NCBI RefSeq assembly: GCF_900112305.1
Contig: NZ_FOKT01000001.1
Coordinates: 1 to 64,000 of the forward strand
Length of the DNA stretch: 64,000 bases
Source: Microbulbifer thermotolerans
GTDB lineage: Bacteria > Pseudomonadota > Gammaproteobacteria > Pseudomonadales > Cellvibrionaceae
Reading direction: 5' to 3'
Below are positions 1 through 7,548 of the stretch, piece after piece. A program made the translations under genes and the position numbers. The first letter of the stretch is position 1, and each line of letters begins with the position of its first letter. The notes below the pieces were generated by a model. The model was given only the letters and a program-made list of their open reading frames with translations, had not been told where the DNA came from and made no database searches.

Positions 1-383
1 GGCGACCAAGCTGGTGCTGTTCAAGCAAGTGGCGGAAGTTGAGAATGGTGGTTTCATCCGGAATTCGGTCTGTCAGCGTCAATCCCGCAAAATGGCGCAT
101 AGACTCAATCTCGTAGAGTGAGTCTTCCATTGCGGGATCACTGAGGTTGTAGAACAGTTGCATGCAATGGATTCGCAACATGACCCGTAGTGGGTACGGC
201 TGGCGGCCGCGCCCGTCCTTGGGGGGGGGAGAAGGGCTCGATCTTCGCTTCCAGGAGCTGCCATGGAACAAGGGATTCCATTCCAGGGGCAAATACCAAC
301 TGTCGAGTTTTATCTCCTTCATAGGCCATATCCATGGTCACTTTGGTTCCTTCCCAGCCATAGTATTCTCCCTTCTGGAGCAT
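1..383 (-). mobile_element. IS5-family transposase, 5' part, frameshifted and cut by the window edge
   Basis: Reading leftward from 383, the first frame gives an N-terminus ([26 protein letters not shown]) that matches the start of IS5-group DDE transposases, where a charged segment is followed by VIPWE..ALIEP. At a run of nine G (221-229 on the plus strand) the reading must move to another frame to continue into [16 protein letters not shown], then [20 protein letters not shown] and [15 protein letters not shown], all typical of this group. An eight-base run would restore one frame, so one extra base in the homopolymer explains the break. The catalytic DDE residues lie beyond the window. I could not recognise the terminal inverted repeat. 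The copy may be dead, may use slippage, or may reflect a sequencing error. Confidence 0.75.
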
Positions 384-1186
384 CGCGCGCTTGCCCTGGA
401 GAAAGAGAAAACGCTACGGCGCTATTGTGGATTGCTGCAACCATATGAATTTTGATGGCCATCCTCCTCGTGATTTGCCGATATATTGATGACCGCTTTT
501 TTAATGTGTCTGTGCCGCCTGGATGTACTTTTATAGCCGTGGAATTGGGGAAACATGATCAACCTGAATATTAATCACGTCATTTTCTTGAAGCGCAAGA
601 AATACCCGATCCAATACACCCTGCTTGGTTCATCGATTCGCTTGCATTTAGATACTATGTCGGCGACTGAACCATTTAGGCTGGGCGAGCCAATTACAGC
701 CATGCTCAGCCACGTAGAGAATGGCATTTAAGAGCCGCAGCTTAGATATTTTTCACGCTGCCAAGAGGGATTGGCAGTAAGTATTCAATTATTTTGAATT
801 GTTGCTTTGTGAATTCCATTACGCAAACTATATAACAATTTGTGTAAACGGGACCTAGCTTAACGGGATGTCCGCTTTTACTTGACCATGCCGCCTATAG
901 TTTAAACATTGATCTCCCTCAAGGCTCTGCAATTACTTTCTTTCAGGCGGTTATCAACGCAGTAAATCGGTTGCGCGGGAGAACCCGTTCAGTGTCTTTG
1001 AGGTGGGTGCGGTCGTACCCCCTTACCCTTCCTGGGCAAAGAGAAGGTGTATTGAATCTTTGGCCCCCTGTTAAGTAACGATCAGGTTTGAAACGTGAGA
1101 GTAGCGCTCTCCGGGAAAGAGGTGGGTGGAGGAAAAAGCGGGTGTAATGTGTGCAGGTGCAAGTTATATCGCTGTTTGTGTCGGGG
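384..1186. other. Gene-poor stretch between the IS fragment and the PepSY gene
   Basis: About 800 bases without a convincing gene. Base composition is lower in GC than the flanking genes, and the only ORF with a plausible ribosome site is the 58-codon one at 555. An 88-codon minus-strand frame at 943-1209 has no family resemblance and overlaps the 3' end of the PepSY gene, so it is not called. This looks like decayed sequence next to an insertion element. Confidence 0.5.
555..731 (+). CDS. Small ORF of 58 residues, unknown
   Basis: ATG at 555 preceded by GGGGAA at a workable distance; 58 codons ending TAA at 729-731. The product begins MINLNINHVIFLKRKK and ends LSHVENGI, with no membrane segment or motif that I recognise. 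Codon use is less GC-rich than in the neighbours, as expected for laterally acquired or decaying DNA beside an IS. It may be a remnant or a chance frame; only the ribosome site favours it. Confidence 0.22.
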   Translation: MINLNINHVIFLKRKKYPIQYTLLGSSIRLHLDTMSATEPFRLGEPITAMLSHVENGI

Positions 1187-2326
1187 TCAGCTCGATGTGA
1201 ATAAAGCAATAACGGAGCGCTTAGTCAGTTTGGTTGGCCGCCGCTTTTTCCACCATAGATAGATGCCGGTAGTGAATAGTAGTGCTGGCGACAGACCAGC
1301 GATCAGCACTAGCCAGCGCCCGAACAACCCCAGGGCATCGCCATTGTGCAGCGGAAACTGCCAGGCGAGAAACTGGTTTCCGGCGGGTAGTTCGTTGAAA
1401 TCATATACCATGAGAATATTGCCACTGTACTGGTCGATACGTATAAAGCTGGTGCCGTGATTGGTCCAGGGTTCGCCATCTTGCCTGAAGGTTAGCCCAT
1501 AGCTATCACTGGCATCGAGGGGGAGGTAGATGCGTTTTAACTCACCTTGTGGAAAAATCTTTCGACCTATGGCGACGGCACTGTCCGGGTCTAGTGGCGG
1601 AGCTCCGGTACTTTCCGATTGGCCCCAGACGCCACGCGGCTCCAGTGGCATTACCCAGCCCACCAGTTTTTCCACCTGCAGGGGAAATACAATGGTAACT
1701 CCCGAAAAGGCGATCACGAGTAACACTGGTAGTAGGTAGATTCCAAATACTTTGTGGATATCGAAATAAAAGCGGAAGCGGTTGCCATCGCGTTTGATGG
1801 TAAAGGCGCGTTTCCAGCGCTTTCCGTTTCTGCTTGGGCGCGGCCACCAGATCGCCAGGCCGCTGATGCAGAAAAGTATTAGTGCAATTCCCATAAAACC
1901 GACAATTTTTTTGCCAGTGTCGCCGGCTAGCAGCGTGTAGTGCAGGCGGTATATCCAGGTCATGGGGTACTCGCCCCAGCCGCGCACTGCCAACACTTCC
2001 GCATCGGTGGGAGAAACGCTGACTTCAATAGGGCCGGGGGCACCCTCGGGGTTTGGGAAGCGGACTACAAATGGACTGCCGGGTTGACGCGGTGTCATCA
2101 GGCGGGTGGGCTCCGGGTTGCCGGGGACTGCCGCCTGCGCTGCGGCGAGTATCTCCGTGTAGCTGGCCGGATGTTGTGAGGGTTTGAAGGTGACGGTTTC
2201 CGGTGCGAGTTTTTCATCCAGCGCGTGATCGAATACCAGTAGACTGCCGGTAATTCCAATAACTGAAAGCAGCAGGCCCAAGGTCAGGCCTGCGTATTTG
2301 TGCAAAATGAAAAAAACGCGTCTCAC
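1187..2326 (-). CDS. PepSY-associated TM domain protein (iron-uptake associated)
   Basis: 379 residues from a GTG at 2326. The N-terminus (FILHKYAGLTLGLLLSVIGITG) is the first of about four membrane helices; others are near residues 140-160 (GFMGIALILFCISGLAIWW), 195-215 (VFGIYLLPVLLVIAFSGV) and 335-360. The HKY...G.TGSLLVF and WWPRP..G..WKR patterns are those of the PepSY_TM family, inner-membrane proteins commonly encoded beside TonB-dependent ferric-siderophore receptors and thought to act in reduction or release of iron. Only three bases separate it from the upstream receptor stop, so the two are surely one operon. The biochemical role of the family is not settled. Confidence 0.85.
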   Translation of the reverse strand: MRRVFFILHKYAGLTLGLLLSVIGITGSLLVFDHALDEKLAPETVTFKPSQHPASYTEILAAAQAAVPGNPEPTRLMTPRQPGSPFVVRFPNPEGAPGPIEVSVSPTDAEVLAVRGWGEYPMTWIYRLHYTLLAGDTGKKIVGFMGIALILFCISGLAIWWPRPSRNGKRWKRAFTIKRDGNRFRFYFDIHKVFGIYLLPVLLVIAFSGVTIVFPLQVEKLVGWVMPLEPRGVWGQSESTGAPPLDPDSAVAIGRKIFPQGELKRIYLPLDASDSYGLTFRQDGEPWTNHGTSFIRIDQYSGNILMVYDFNELPAGNQFLAWQFPLHNGDALGLFGRWLVLIAGLSPALLFTTGIYLWWKKRRPTKLTKRSVIALFTSS

Positions 2327-2329
2327 GGG

Positions 2330-4426
2330 TCAGAAAACCTTGGAGTAAGACAGATTCACGTTGCGGCCTAAGCCCTTGAAGTTGCGGATATCATTGCCCG
2401 CGGTCTGGGAGTAATAGGTGAAGTAGTCTTCGTTTGTCAGGTTCTGGATACCCATTGAAAACTCGCCACCCAGTGCTTCTAGTTGCGCGCTTGCGTCAAT
2501 GATGGTGTACCCGTCGAACTTCGCAGTTACTTCGCCGGCTTTGTTTTCAAAGTCGCGGTCCAGTAACCAGTTGGCCTGCAGGCGAGTGCTAAATACTTCA
2601 TTCCAATTGCGTACCCAGCTTAGGTTGATGCGGTTGGGGGCGATATTGCGGCCATCCAGGTCGGTATCCACTTTGCCGTCGGCATCGGAGTCGTAACGAC
2701 CTTCGGTGTATGCGTATCGGGTTTCAAGTATGTCGCTGTCGGTGGCGAACCATTGCCCACGTAACTCCACGCCGTCGATTTCGGTCTGCTCGCGCTTGAC
2801 GCTGTAAATACCGTCACTGCCCAGCGCCAGCCGTTGTCCGAAGTCGGAGTCAGACGTGTAATAGGCCAGCTGGGCGGCAAATTTTTCCGAATTGAACTCA
2901 ATGCCGAATTCTTCGTTTTGAGTCAGGATGGGTTGGAGGTCCAAAAAGCTTTCCACGTCCTGGTCGGGTTGGTCGATGCCGCGCAGTACCCGTCCGACGT
3001 CGGGCATGGAGAAGCCTTCAGAGTAGTTGGCATAGATGCGCCAGGCGTGATTGATGGTATAGGTGGCGCCGATATTTCCGAGCGTCTCACTAAACTCTGG
3101 ATTGCCGCCTTTGACAAATTGACCACCGTTGTATGAGTAGAGTGTGGTGAAATCGTCTACTTTGAGTTCGGAAATTTCGTGGCGCACACCGGCAGTGATG
3201 GTAAGGCGGTCGCCCCCTGAGAATTCCGCTTGAACGTAGGGGGCAATGCTCTCGTACTGGGTGGGTGGCACCCAGGCGCGTCCGGTCAGGATCAACTGCT
3301 GCCAAGTCTCATCTTCCAGAAGGTCGACACCGTAAGCGATACTCACCGGTGCGCCAGCAATACCATCTTTGATCAAGGTCAGCTTCAGGCCGTGTTTTTC
3401 CGAGTTGTTCTGGGATTGGTCGAACACTAAATCCCCATAGGCGGGATCTTGGAAGGTGCTGCTCGGCGTGCCTCCGTAGGTGCCGGCGAAATCCTGCACA
3501 AAGATTTGGGTACGCAGTTTGTGCCCCAAAATGTTTTCGTCGGTGTATTGCAAGTTAATGGTGGTGACTTCGTTGGATGGTGATTTACCCGGTACGTCCG
3601 CCTCTATGGCTGTAGTCGGGATGCCCGCGTCGATATCGCCGTCAACGCTCAGCCAGTTGTTATTTCCCTCTATCAGATAGTGGTTGAAAGTCAGTTGTAC
3701 CCGCTGGTCGCCCCAGCTGTAGCCGGTCTTGATGAAGGCATTGATGGAGTCGCTGTCCATGGTATCGCCTTGGGTATTGTCGAAGCCGACAATTTCGCCG
3801 TTGGCGTCGTAGTTGATACCGCTATCGCGGTAGCTCACGCTGGCCAAAACATCCACGGCGTCCACTTTGCCGGAGATACTGTAGCTGCCGCCATAGCCCA
3901 GGGTGTCGCTTACTGACTCAGTTTGTAGAGAGGAATCGATTCGCAGGCTCTGTTGGAATTCTTCGCTGGGAGTACGGGTCACAAGGTTGATGATCCCGCC
4001 GGATGCACCCATACCGTGGATGGCATTGGCGCCGTGAATGACTTCCACCCGTTCCAGCATCAGCGGATCTATAGTGTGGCCGTCCCGGCCGCCATTGCGC
4101 AGTGGGTTGGATTGAGGTACGCCGTCGATCAAATACAGTGGCTTGCGTCCGCGCAGACTCTCGCCGGAGCTGGTCATTTTCTGGCGGCTAGGGGAGAAGC
4201 TGGGAATCAAATTGCCGAGAATGGTGGATAAGTCGTTAGTGACCCCCATCTGCTGCTTTAGCTCCTGTCCGTCAATTAGGGTCACGGTGTTGGGAATGCT
4301 GGATAGCGGTTTCTCCGTGCGACTGGCGGTGACGACGATTTCTTCTTCAATCCGCCTATCTTCTGCCAGGGCCGCTGTGGCGGCGAAGGTGATGGCCAAC
4401 GTCAAAGTGAGTTTTGTGCTGCGCAT
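2330..4426 (-). CDS. TonB-dependent receptor, probably ferric-siderophore type
   Basis: 698 residues with a clear signal peptide (MRSTKLTLTLAITFAATAALA, cut before EDRR). The TonB box region EEIVVTASR is at about residues 27-36, followed by the plug domain (TVTLIDGQEL, SLRGRKPLYLIDGVPQ, MLERVEVIHGANAIHGMGASGG) to about residue 150, then a 22-strand-type barrel ending in aromatic F (NLSYSKVF), the usual outer-membrane targeting end. It forms an operon with the downstream PepSY protein. The promoter about 140 bases upstream carries a Fur box, so ferric-siderophore or haem import is the best reading; the ligand cannot be told from sequence alone. Confidence 0.9.
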   Translation of the reverse strand: MRSTKLTLTLAITFAATAALAEDRRIEEEIVVTASRTEKPLSSIPNTVTLIDGQELKQQMGVTNDLSTILGNLIPSFSPSRQKMTSSGESLRGRKPLYLIDGVPQSNPLRNGGRDGHTIDPLMLERVEVIHGANAIHGMGASGGIINLVTRTPSEEFQQSLRIDSSLQTESVSDTLGYGGSYSISGKVDAVDVLASVSYRDSGINYDANGEIVGFDNTQGDTMDSDSINAFIKTGYSWGDQRVQLTFNHYLIEGNNNWLSVDGDIDAGIPTTAIEADVPGKSPSNEVTTINLQYTDENILGHKLRTQIFVQDFAGTYGGTPSSTFQDPAYGDLVFDQSQNNSEKHGLKLTLIKDGIAGAPVSIAYGVDLLEDETWQQLILTGRAWVPPTQYESIAPYVQAEFSGGDRLTITAGVRHEISELKVDDFTTLYSYNGGQFVKGGNPEFSETLGNIGATYTINHAWRIYANYSEGFSMPDVGRVLRGIDQPDQDVESFLDLQPILTQNEEFGIEFNSEKFAAQLAYYTSDSDFGQRLALGSDGIYSVKREQTEIDGVELRGQWFATDSDILETRYAYTEGRYDSDADGKVDTDLDGRNIAPNRINLSWVRNWNEVFSTRLQANWLLDRDFENKAGEVTAKFDGYTIIDASAQLEALGGEFSMGIQNLTNEDYFTYYSQTAGNDIRNFKGLGRNVNLSYSKVF

Positions 4427-4569
4427 GTTCGGTACTCTCGGATTGGCATTTGAGCAGGAGAGGAGCTCGTTTGGGAAATCCGATTAACCCGCGTGAACGC
4501 TGTGGTTGAGTAATGGTTTCCCGGTTATTTAAAGAGGCTCCTTCCTGGGGGAAGTTGCGAATTGGGCGG

Positions 4570-4598
4570 ATACTAAGGTAAATGATAATGCTTATCAA
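4570..4598 (-). promoter_or_regulatory. Sigma-70 promoter of the iron-receptor operon
   Basis: On the minus strand TTGATA (4593-4598) and TAGTAT (4570-4575) are separated by exactly 17 bases. Transcription would start near 4563 and leave a leader of roughly 135 bases before the receptor ATG at 4426. The Fur box at 4583-4597 lies across the -35 element and spacer, the classic arrangement for repression by Fe-Fur. Confidence 0.7.
4583..4597. promoter_or_regulatory. Fur box
   Basis: TGATAATGCTTATCA is a near-perfect match to the 15-base 7-1-7 Fur consensus TGATAATNATTATCA, differing at one position in the right arm. It overlaps the -35/spacer of the promoter that reads into the TonB receptor and PepSY genes. 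Confidence 0.85.
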
Positions 4599-4800
4599 TG
4601 TTGTGGTGTGGGGTTGGGTGGCTGCTTTCCCGCATCCTTCTATACTGCTCATTGGGTCTTCTGTCAGTTCTCTTTTCGCCTAATAAAGAAACCCTGCCTG
4701 ATAGGTGTCAGGCCAGCAGTTAGTAAGGGGGGGGCGGTAATGGGGCGGCATTTTGAAAATGCACAAGTTAACCGCTGTGGCTCTCGGCCCCGTATTCGGC

Positions 4801-4878
4801 GATTTCGAAATGTCCGTCCTATTGCCTGAGCGCCCCGGAAGCTACCATAGTGTCCACGCGAATTAATCAGAGGTTCCC
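4801..4878 (+). repeat. Hairpin intergenic repeat, copy 1 (with degenerate copy at 4915-4935)
   Basis: Modules in order: TTTCGAAATGTCC, then ATTGCCTGAGCGCCCCG, then a variable middle, then GCGAATTAATCAGAGGTTCCC. The same order occurs at 24591, 59760 (reverse), 60005 (reverse) and 60850. A degraded tail module (AGAATTAGTCAGAAGTTCCC) follows at about 4915-4935. The copy fills the gap between the iron operon promoter and the tRNA promoter. Confidence 0.75.
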
Positions 4879-4972
4879 TAATTACCCGCTTGCTGGGGAC
4901 ATTAAATCTTGAGGGAGAATTAGTCAGAAGTTCCCGAATCGGAACCGCGTAAAAATAAATGCCAACTGAGGG

Positions 4973-5001
4973 TTGACTCACCGGAGTGTCACCTCTAGAA
5001 T
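4973..5001 (+). promoter_or_regulatory. Sigma-70 promoter of the tRNA-fMet/rimP transcription unit
   Basis: TTGACT (4973-4978), 17-base spacer, TAGAAT (4996-5001), followed at once by a GC-rich discriminator (GCGCAGCC), as expected for a strong, stringently controlled stable-RNA promoter. Start would be near 5008, about 70 bases before the tRNA. Confidence 0.8.
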
Positions 5002-5037
5002 GCGCAGCCTCTCAAGCGGTTGGGGTGACCCACCGCA

Positions 5038-5068
5038 GGAAAACGAAGAAAACCAGGCTTCGTTTTCC
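5038..5068 (+). other. Leader hairpin before tRNA-fMet
   Basis: Eleven-base perfect inverted repeat (GGAAAACGAAG / CTTCGTTTTCC) with a nine-base loop, ending eight bases before the tRNA 5' end. Probably part of the precursor leader and of its processing by endonucleases; no T run, so not a terminator. Confidence 0.6.
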
Positions 5069-5076
5069 AGAGTTGT

Positions 5077-5153
<77 letters not shown>

Positions 5154-5160
5154 AATTTGC

Positions 5161-5208
5161 TGTGGGAGCCTGCCGGGCAGGCATTCGCGAGCAGGGCTCG
5201 CTCCCGCA
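5161..5208 (+). repeat. REP-like multi-hairpin after the tRNA
   Basis: Outer arms TGTGGGAG and CTCCCGCA enclose two small perfect hairpins (GCCTGCCGGGCAGGC and GCGAGCAGGGCTCGC). The outline resembles the GTGGGAGC...GCTCGC repeats common in pseudomonads. It lies directly between the tRNA CCA end and the terminator and may help protect or process the 3' end. Only one copy is visible here. Confidence 0.45.
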
Positions 5209-5215
5209 GGCGGTC

Positions 5216-5238
5216 AAAGCCCCGGTCAGGGGCTTTTT
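5216..5238 (+). terminator. Rho-independent terminator or attenuator after tRNA-fMet
   Basis: AAAGCCCC, loop GGTCA, GGGGCTTTTT: an eight-base stem followed by a T run. It would end the tRNA transcript, with partial read-through into rimP-nusA, as in metY operons. Confidence 0.8.
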
Positions 5239-5352
5239 CGTATCTGCGGGAAACAGGCAGATACCGACTCGAAGTGGGCCGCTGGCCCATTTTTTGTTTT
5301 TGTGGAGTGCATTTTGCACTTCACCCCTTTCGGGGCGGCCGATGGCTGAGCG

Positions 5353-5373
5353 AATCGGCAGTCCCTGCCGATT
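5353..5373 (+). other. Hairpin in the rimP leader
   Basis: AATCGGCA, loop GTCCC, TGCCGATT: perfect eight-base stem ending about 15 bases before the rimP ATG at 5388. It sits next to the ribosome site and could tune translation; no T run follows. Confidence 0.45.
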
Positions 5374-5387
5374 TGTGTGGAGACTGA

Positions 5388-5852
5388 ATGGCGGGTAAGC
5401 GCGAACAGTTGGAAGAGCTTCTTGCGCCAGTGGTGGCGTCCCTGGGCTGTGAATTGTGGGGTATCGAATACCAGACGCACAGCCGCAATGCTCTGCTGCG
5501 CATCTATATCGATTCTGAAGATGGTGTCACCGTGGAAGACTGTGAGAAAGTCAGTCGCCAGGTGAGCGCGGTGCTGGACGTGGAAGACCCTATCAGCGGC
5601 AAGTACATCCTGGAGGTCTCTTCCCCGGGTCTGGACAGACCGCTGTATAAACTGGCGCACTACCAGCGCTTTGCTGGCGCCCAGATAGAAGTGCGCCTGC
5701 GCATGCCGCTGGATGGCCAGCGCAAGTGGCGCGGCTTGCTGGTCGGTGTCGAGGGCGACGAAGTAGTGCTGCGCGTGGACAGTGAGAACGAATACCTTTT
5801 GCCGATCGACAGTATCGAGAAGGCAAATGTCATCCCCCAATTTACCAAGTGA
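5388..5852 (+). CDS. rimP: Ribosome maturation factor RimP
   Basis: 154 residues, the normal length. The N-terminal alpha/beta domain carries LGCELWGIEYQ and LLRIYID, then VTVEDCEKVSRQVSAVLDVEDPI and the signature LEVSSPGLDRPL (about residues 75-90), followed by the C-terminal SH3-like barrel. RimP binds the 30S subunit late in assembly. It is first of the nusA-infB operon and is followed 54 bases later by nusA. The ATG at 5388 has a GGAGA site. Confidence 0.97.
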   Translation: MAGKREQLEELLAPVVASLGCELWGIEYQTHSRNALLRIYIDSEDGVTVEDCEKVSRQVSAVLDVEDPISGKYILEVSSPGLDRPLYKLAHYQRFAGAQIEVRLRMPLDGQRKWRGLLVGVEGDEVVLRVDSENEYLLPIDSIEKANVIPQFTK

Positions 5853-5906
5853 TTTGTCAAATAACCTGTTAGGAGCCTGAAGCAGGCGATTTAGAGGCAC
5901 AGCTGC

Positions 5907-7412
5907 ATGAACAAAGAGATCTTGCTGGTAGCCGAGGCGGTATCCAACGAGAAGGGCGTGGACCGGGAAGTCATTTTCCAGGCCATCGAGGCGGCACTGG
6001 CAACGGCCACCAAAAAACGCTACGACGAGGATTCCACTATCGAGGTCATCATCGATCGCAGGACAGGTGACTATGAGACCTTCCGCAGCTGGGAAGTGGT
6101 GGATGACGATACCCTGGCCGAACTGGGTACTCAGTTTACATTGGAAGAGGCGCACGAAAAGGATCCCGAACTGAAGGCCGGCGACATCTACCGCGAAAAA
6201 GTGGAGAACGTCGAATTCGGTCGCATTGCGGCGCAGACCGCCAAGCAGGTGATCGTGCAGAAGGTGCGCGAGGCCGAACGCGCCAAAGTGGTTGAGGAGT
6301 ATCGCGACCGCGTCGGCGAATTGGTCAATGGCACTGTAAAAAAGGTGACGCGCGACTTTATCGCCGTCGATTTGGGGAATAATGCCGAAGCGCGCTTGCC
6401 GCGCGATCAGCTGGTTGGCCGTGAAATTTTCCGTCTCGGTGACCGGGTGCGCGCCATTCTGAAGGAAATCCAGCCGGAAGCGAGGGGCCCGCAGCTGATG
6501 CTGAGCCGCTCCTGCCCGGAGATGCTGATCGAGCTGTTCCGCATCGAAGTGCCGGAGATCGCCGAACAGGTGATCGAAATAAAAGGTGCTGCCCGCGATC
6601 CGGGGCTGCGCGCCAAGATAGCCGTGACCACCAACGATGGCCGTATCGATCCTGTGGGCGCCTGTGTCGGTATGCGCGGCGCCCGCGTGCAGGCGGTGTC
6701 CAACGAACTGTCCGGCGAGCGTGTGGACATTGTGTTGTGGGACGAAAACCCGGCCCAGTTTGTTATCAATGCCATGGCGCCGGCGGAGATCGAGTCCATC
6801 GTTGTGGATGAGGATGCGGGCTCCATGGACGTGGCGGTAGCCGAGGAAAATCTGGCTATGGCGATCGGCCGCAGCGGCCAGAATGTGCGTTTGGCGTCGG
6901 AGCTTACCCGCTGGCAAATCAATGTGATGAGCATTGAAGAGTGGCAGGCCAAGCAGGAAGCAGAATCCAGCGACATTATGCAGACCTTTATGGATCGCCT
7001 GGATATTGACGAAGATGTTGCCGGTGTATTGGTGGAGGAAGGCTTCACCACACTGGAGGAAGTGGCCTACGTCCCCATCGAGGAAATGCTCGCCATCGAT
7101 GGTTTCGACGAGGAAATTGCCGAGGAACTGCGTGCCCGTGCCAAAGATGCCCTGTTAACCCAGGCCCTGGCCTCGGAGGAGCAGCTGGATGCCGCCGAAC
7201 CCCAGGCAGACCTGTTGAATATGGAGGGTATGGATCGCCACTTGGCCTACTTGCTGGCTAGCCGCGGTATTGCCACCATGGACGATTTGGCTGAGCAGGC
7301 CGTGGACGATCTGCTGGACATCGAAGGTATGGACCAGGAGCGCGCGGCAGCGTTAATTATGAAAGCGCGTGAACCTTGGTTTGCCGATGACAGCGGCGAA
7401 ACTACAGAATAA
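5907..7412 (+). CDS. nusA: Transcription termination/antitermination factor NusA
   Basis: 501 residues. Domains in order: N-terminal RNA-polymerase-binding domain ([18 protein letters not shown]...ALATATKKR), S1 domain at about 135-200 ([27 protein letters not shown]), KH1/KH2 at about 230-345 ([30 protein letters not shown]), then two C-terminal acidic repeats at about 365-495 ([32 protein letters not shown]), the gammaproteobacterial form. It controls pausing, termination and antitermination and is encoded in its standard place between rimP and infB. Confidence 0.98.
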   Translation: MNKEILLVAEAVSNEKGVDREVIFQAIEAALATATKKRYDEDSTIEVIIDRRTGDYETFRSWEVVDDDTLAELGTQFTLEEAHEKDPELKAGDIYREKVENVEFGRIAAQTAKQVIVQKVREAERAKVVEEYRDRVGELVNGTVKKVTRDFIAVDLGNNAEARLPRDQLVGREIFRLGDRVRAILKEIQPEARGPQLMLSRSCPEMLIELFRIEVPEIAEQVIEIKGAARDPGLRAKIAVTTNDGRIDPVGACVGMRGARVQAVSNELSGERVDIVLWDENPAQFVINAMAPAEIESIVVDEDAGSMDVAVAEENLAMAIGRSGQNVRLASELTRWQINVMSIEEWQAKQEAESSDIMQTFMDRLDIDEDVAGVLVEEGFTTLEEVAYVPIEEMLAIDGFDEEIAEELRARAKDALLTQALASEEQLDAAEPQADLLNMEGMDRHLAYLLASRGIATMDDLAEQAVDDLLDIEGMDQERAAALIMKAREPWFADDSGETTE

Positions 7413-7548
7413 TTGCAAGAGTCCTGAGGGACACCCCCCGCTGGCGGTATGATGGGCGCAAAATGTATTGCCGGCGGGGCAGGCTCCACGAGAGCTGCTT
7501 GGAAACCGATAGAATAGACCCCGCCGATCGAGACTTTTAGGAGAGAGA

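Noticed and set aside
943..1209. 88-codon minus-strand frame
   Set aside because: Overlaps the 3' end of the PepSY gene, no ribosome site and no family resemblance.
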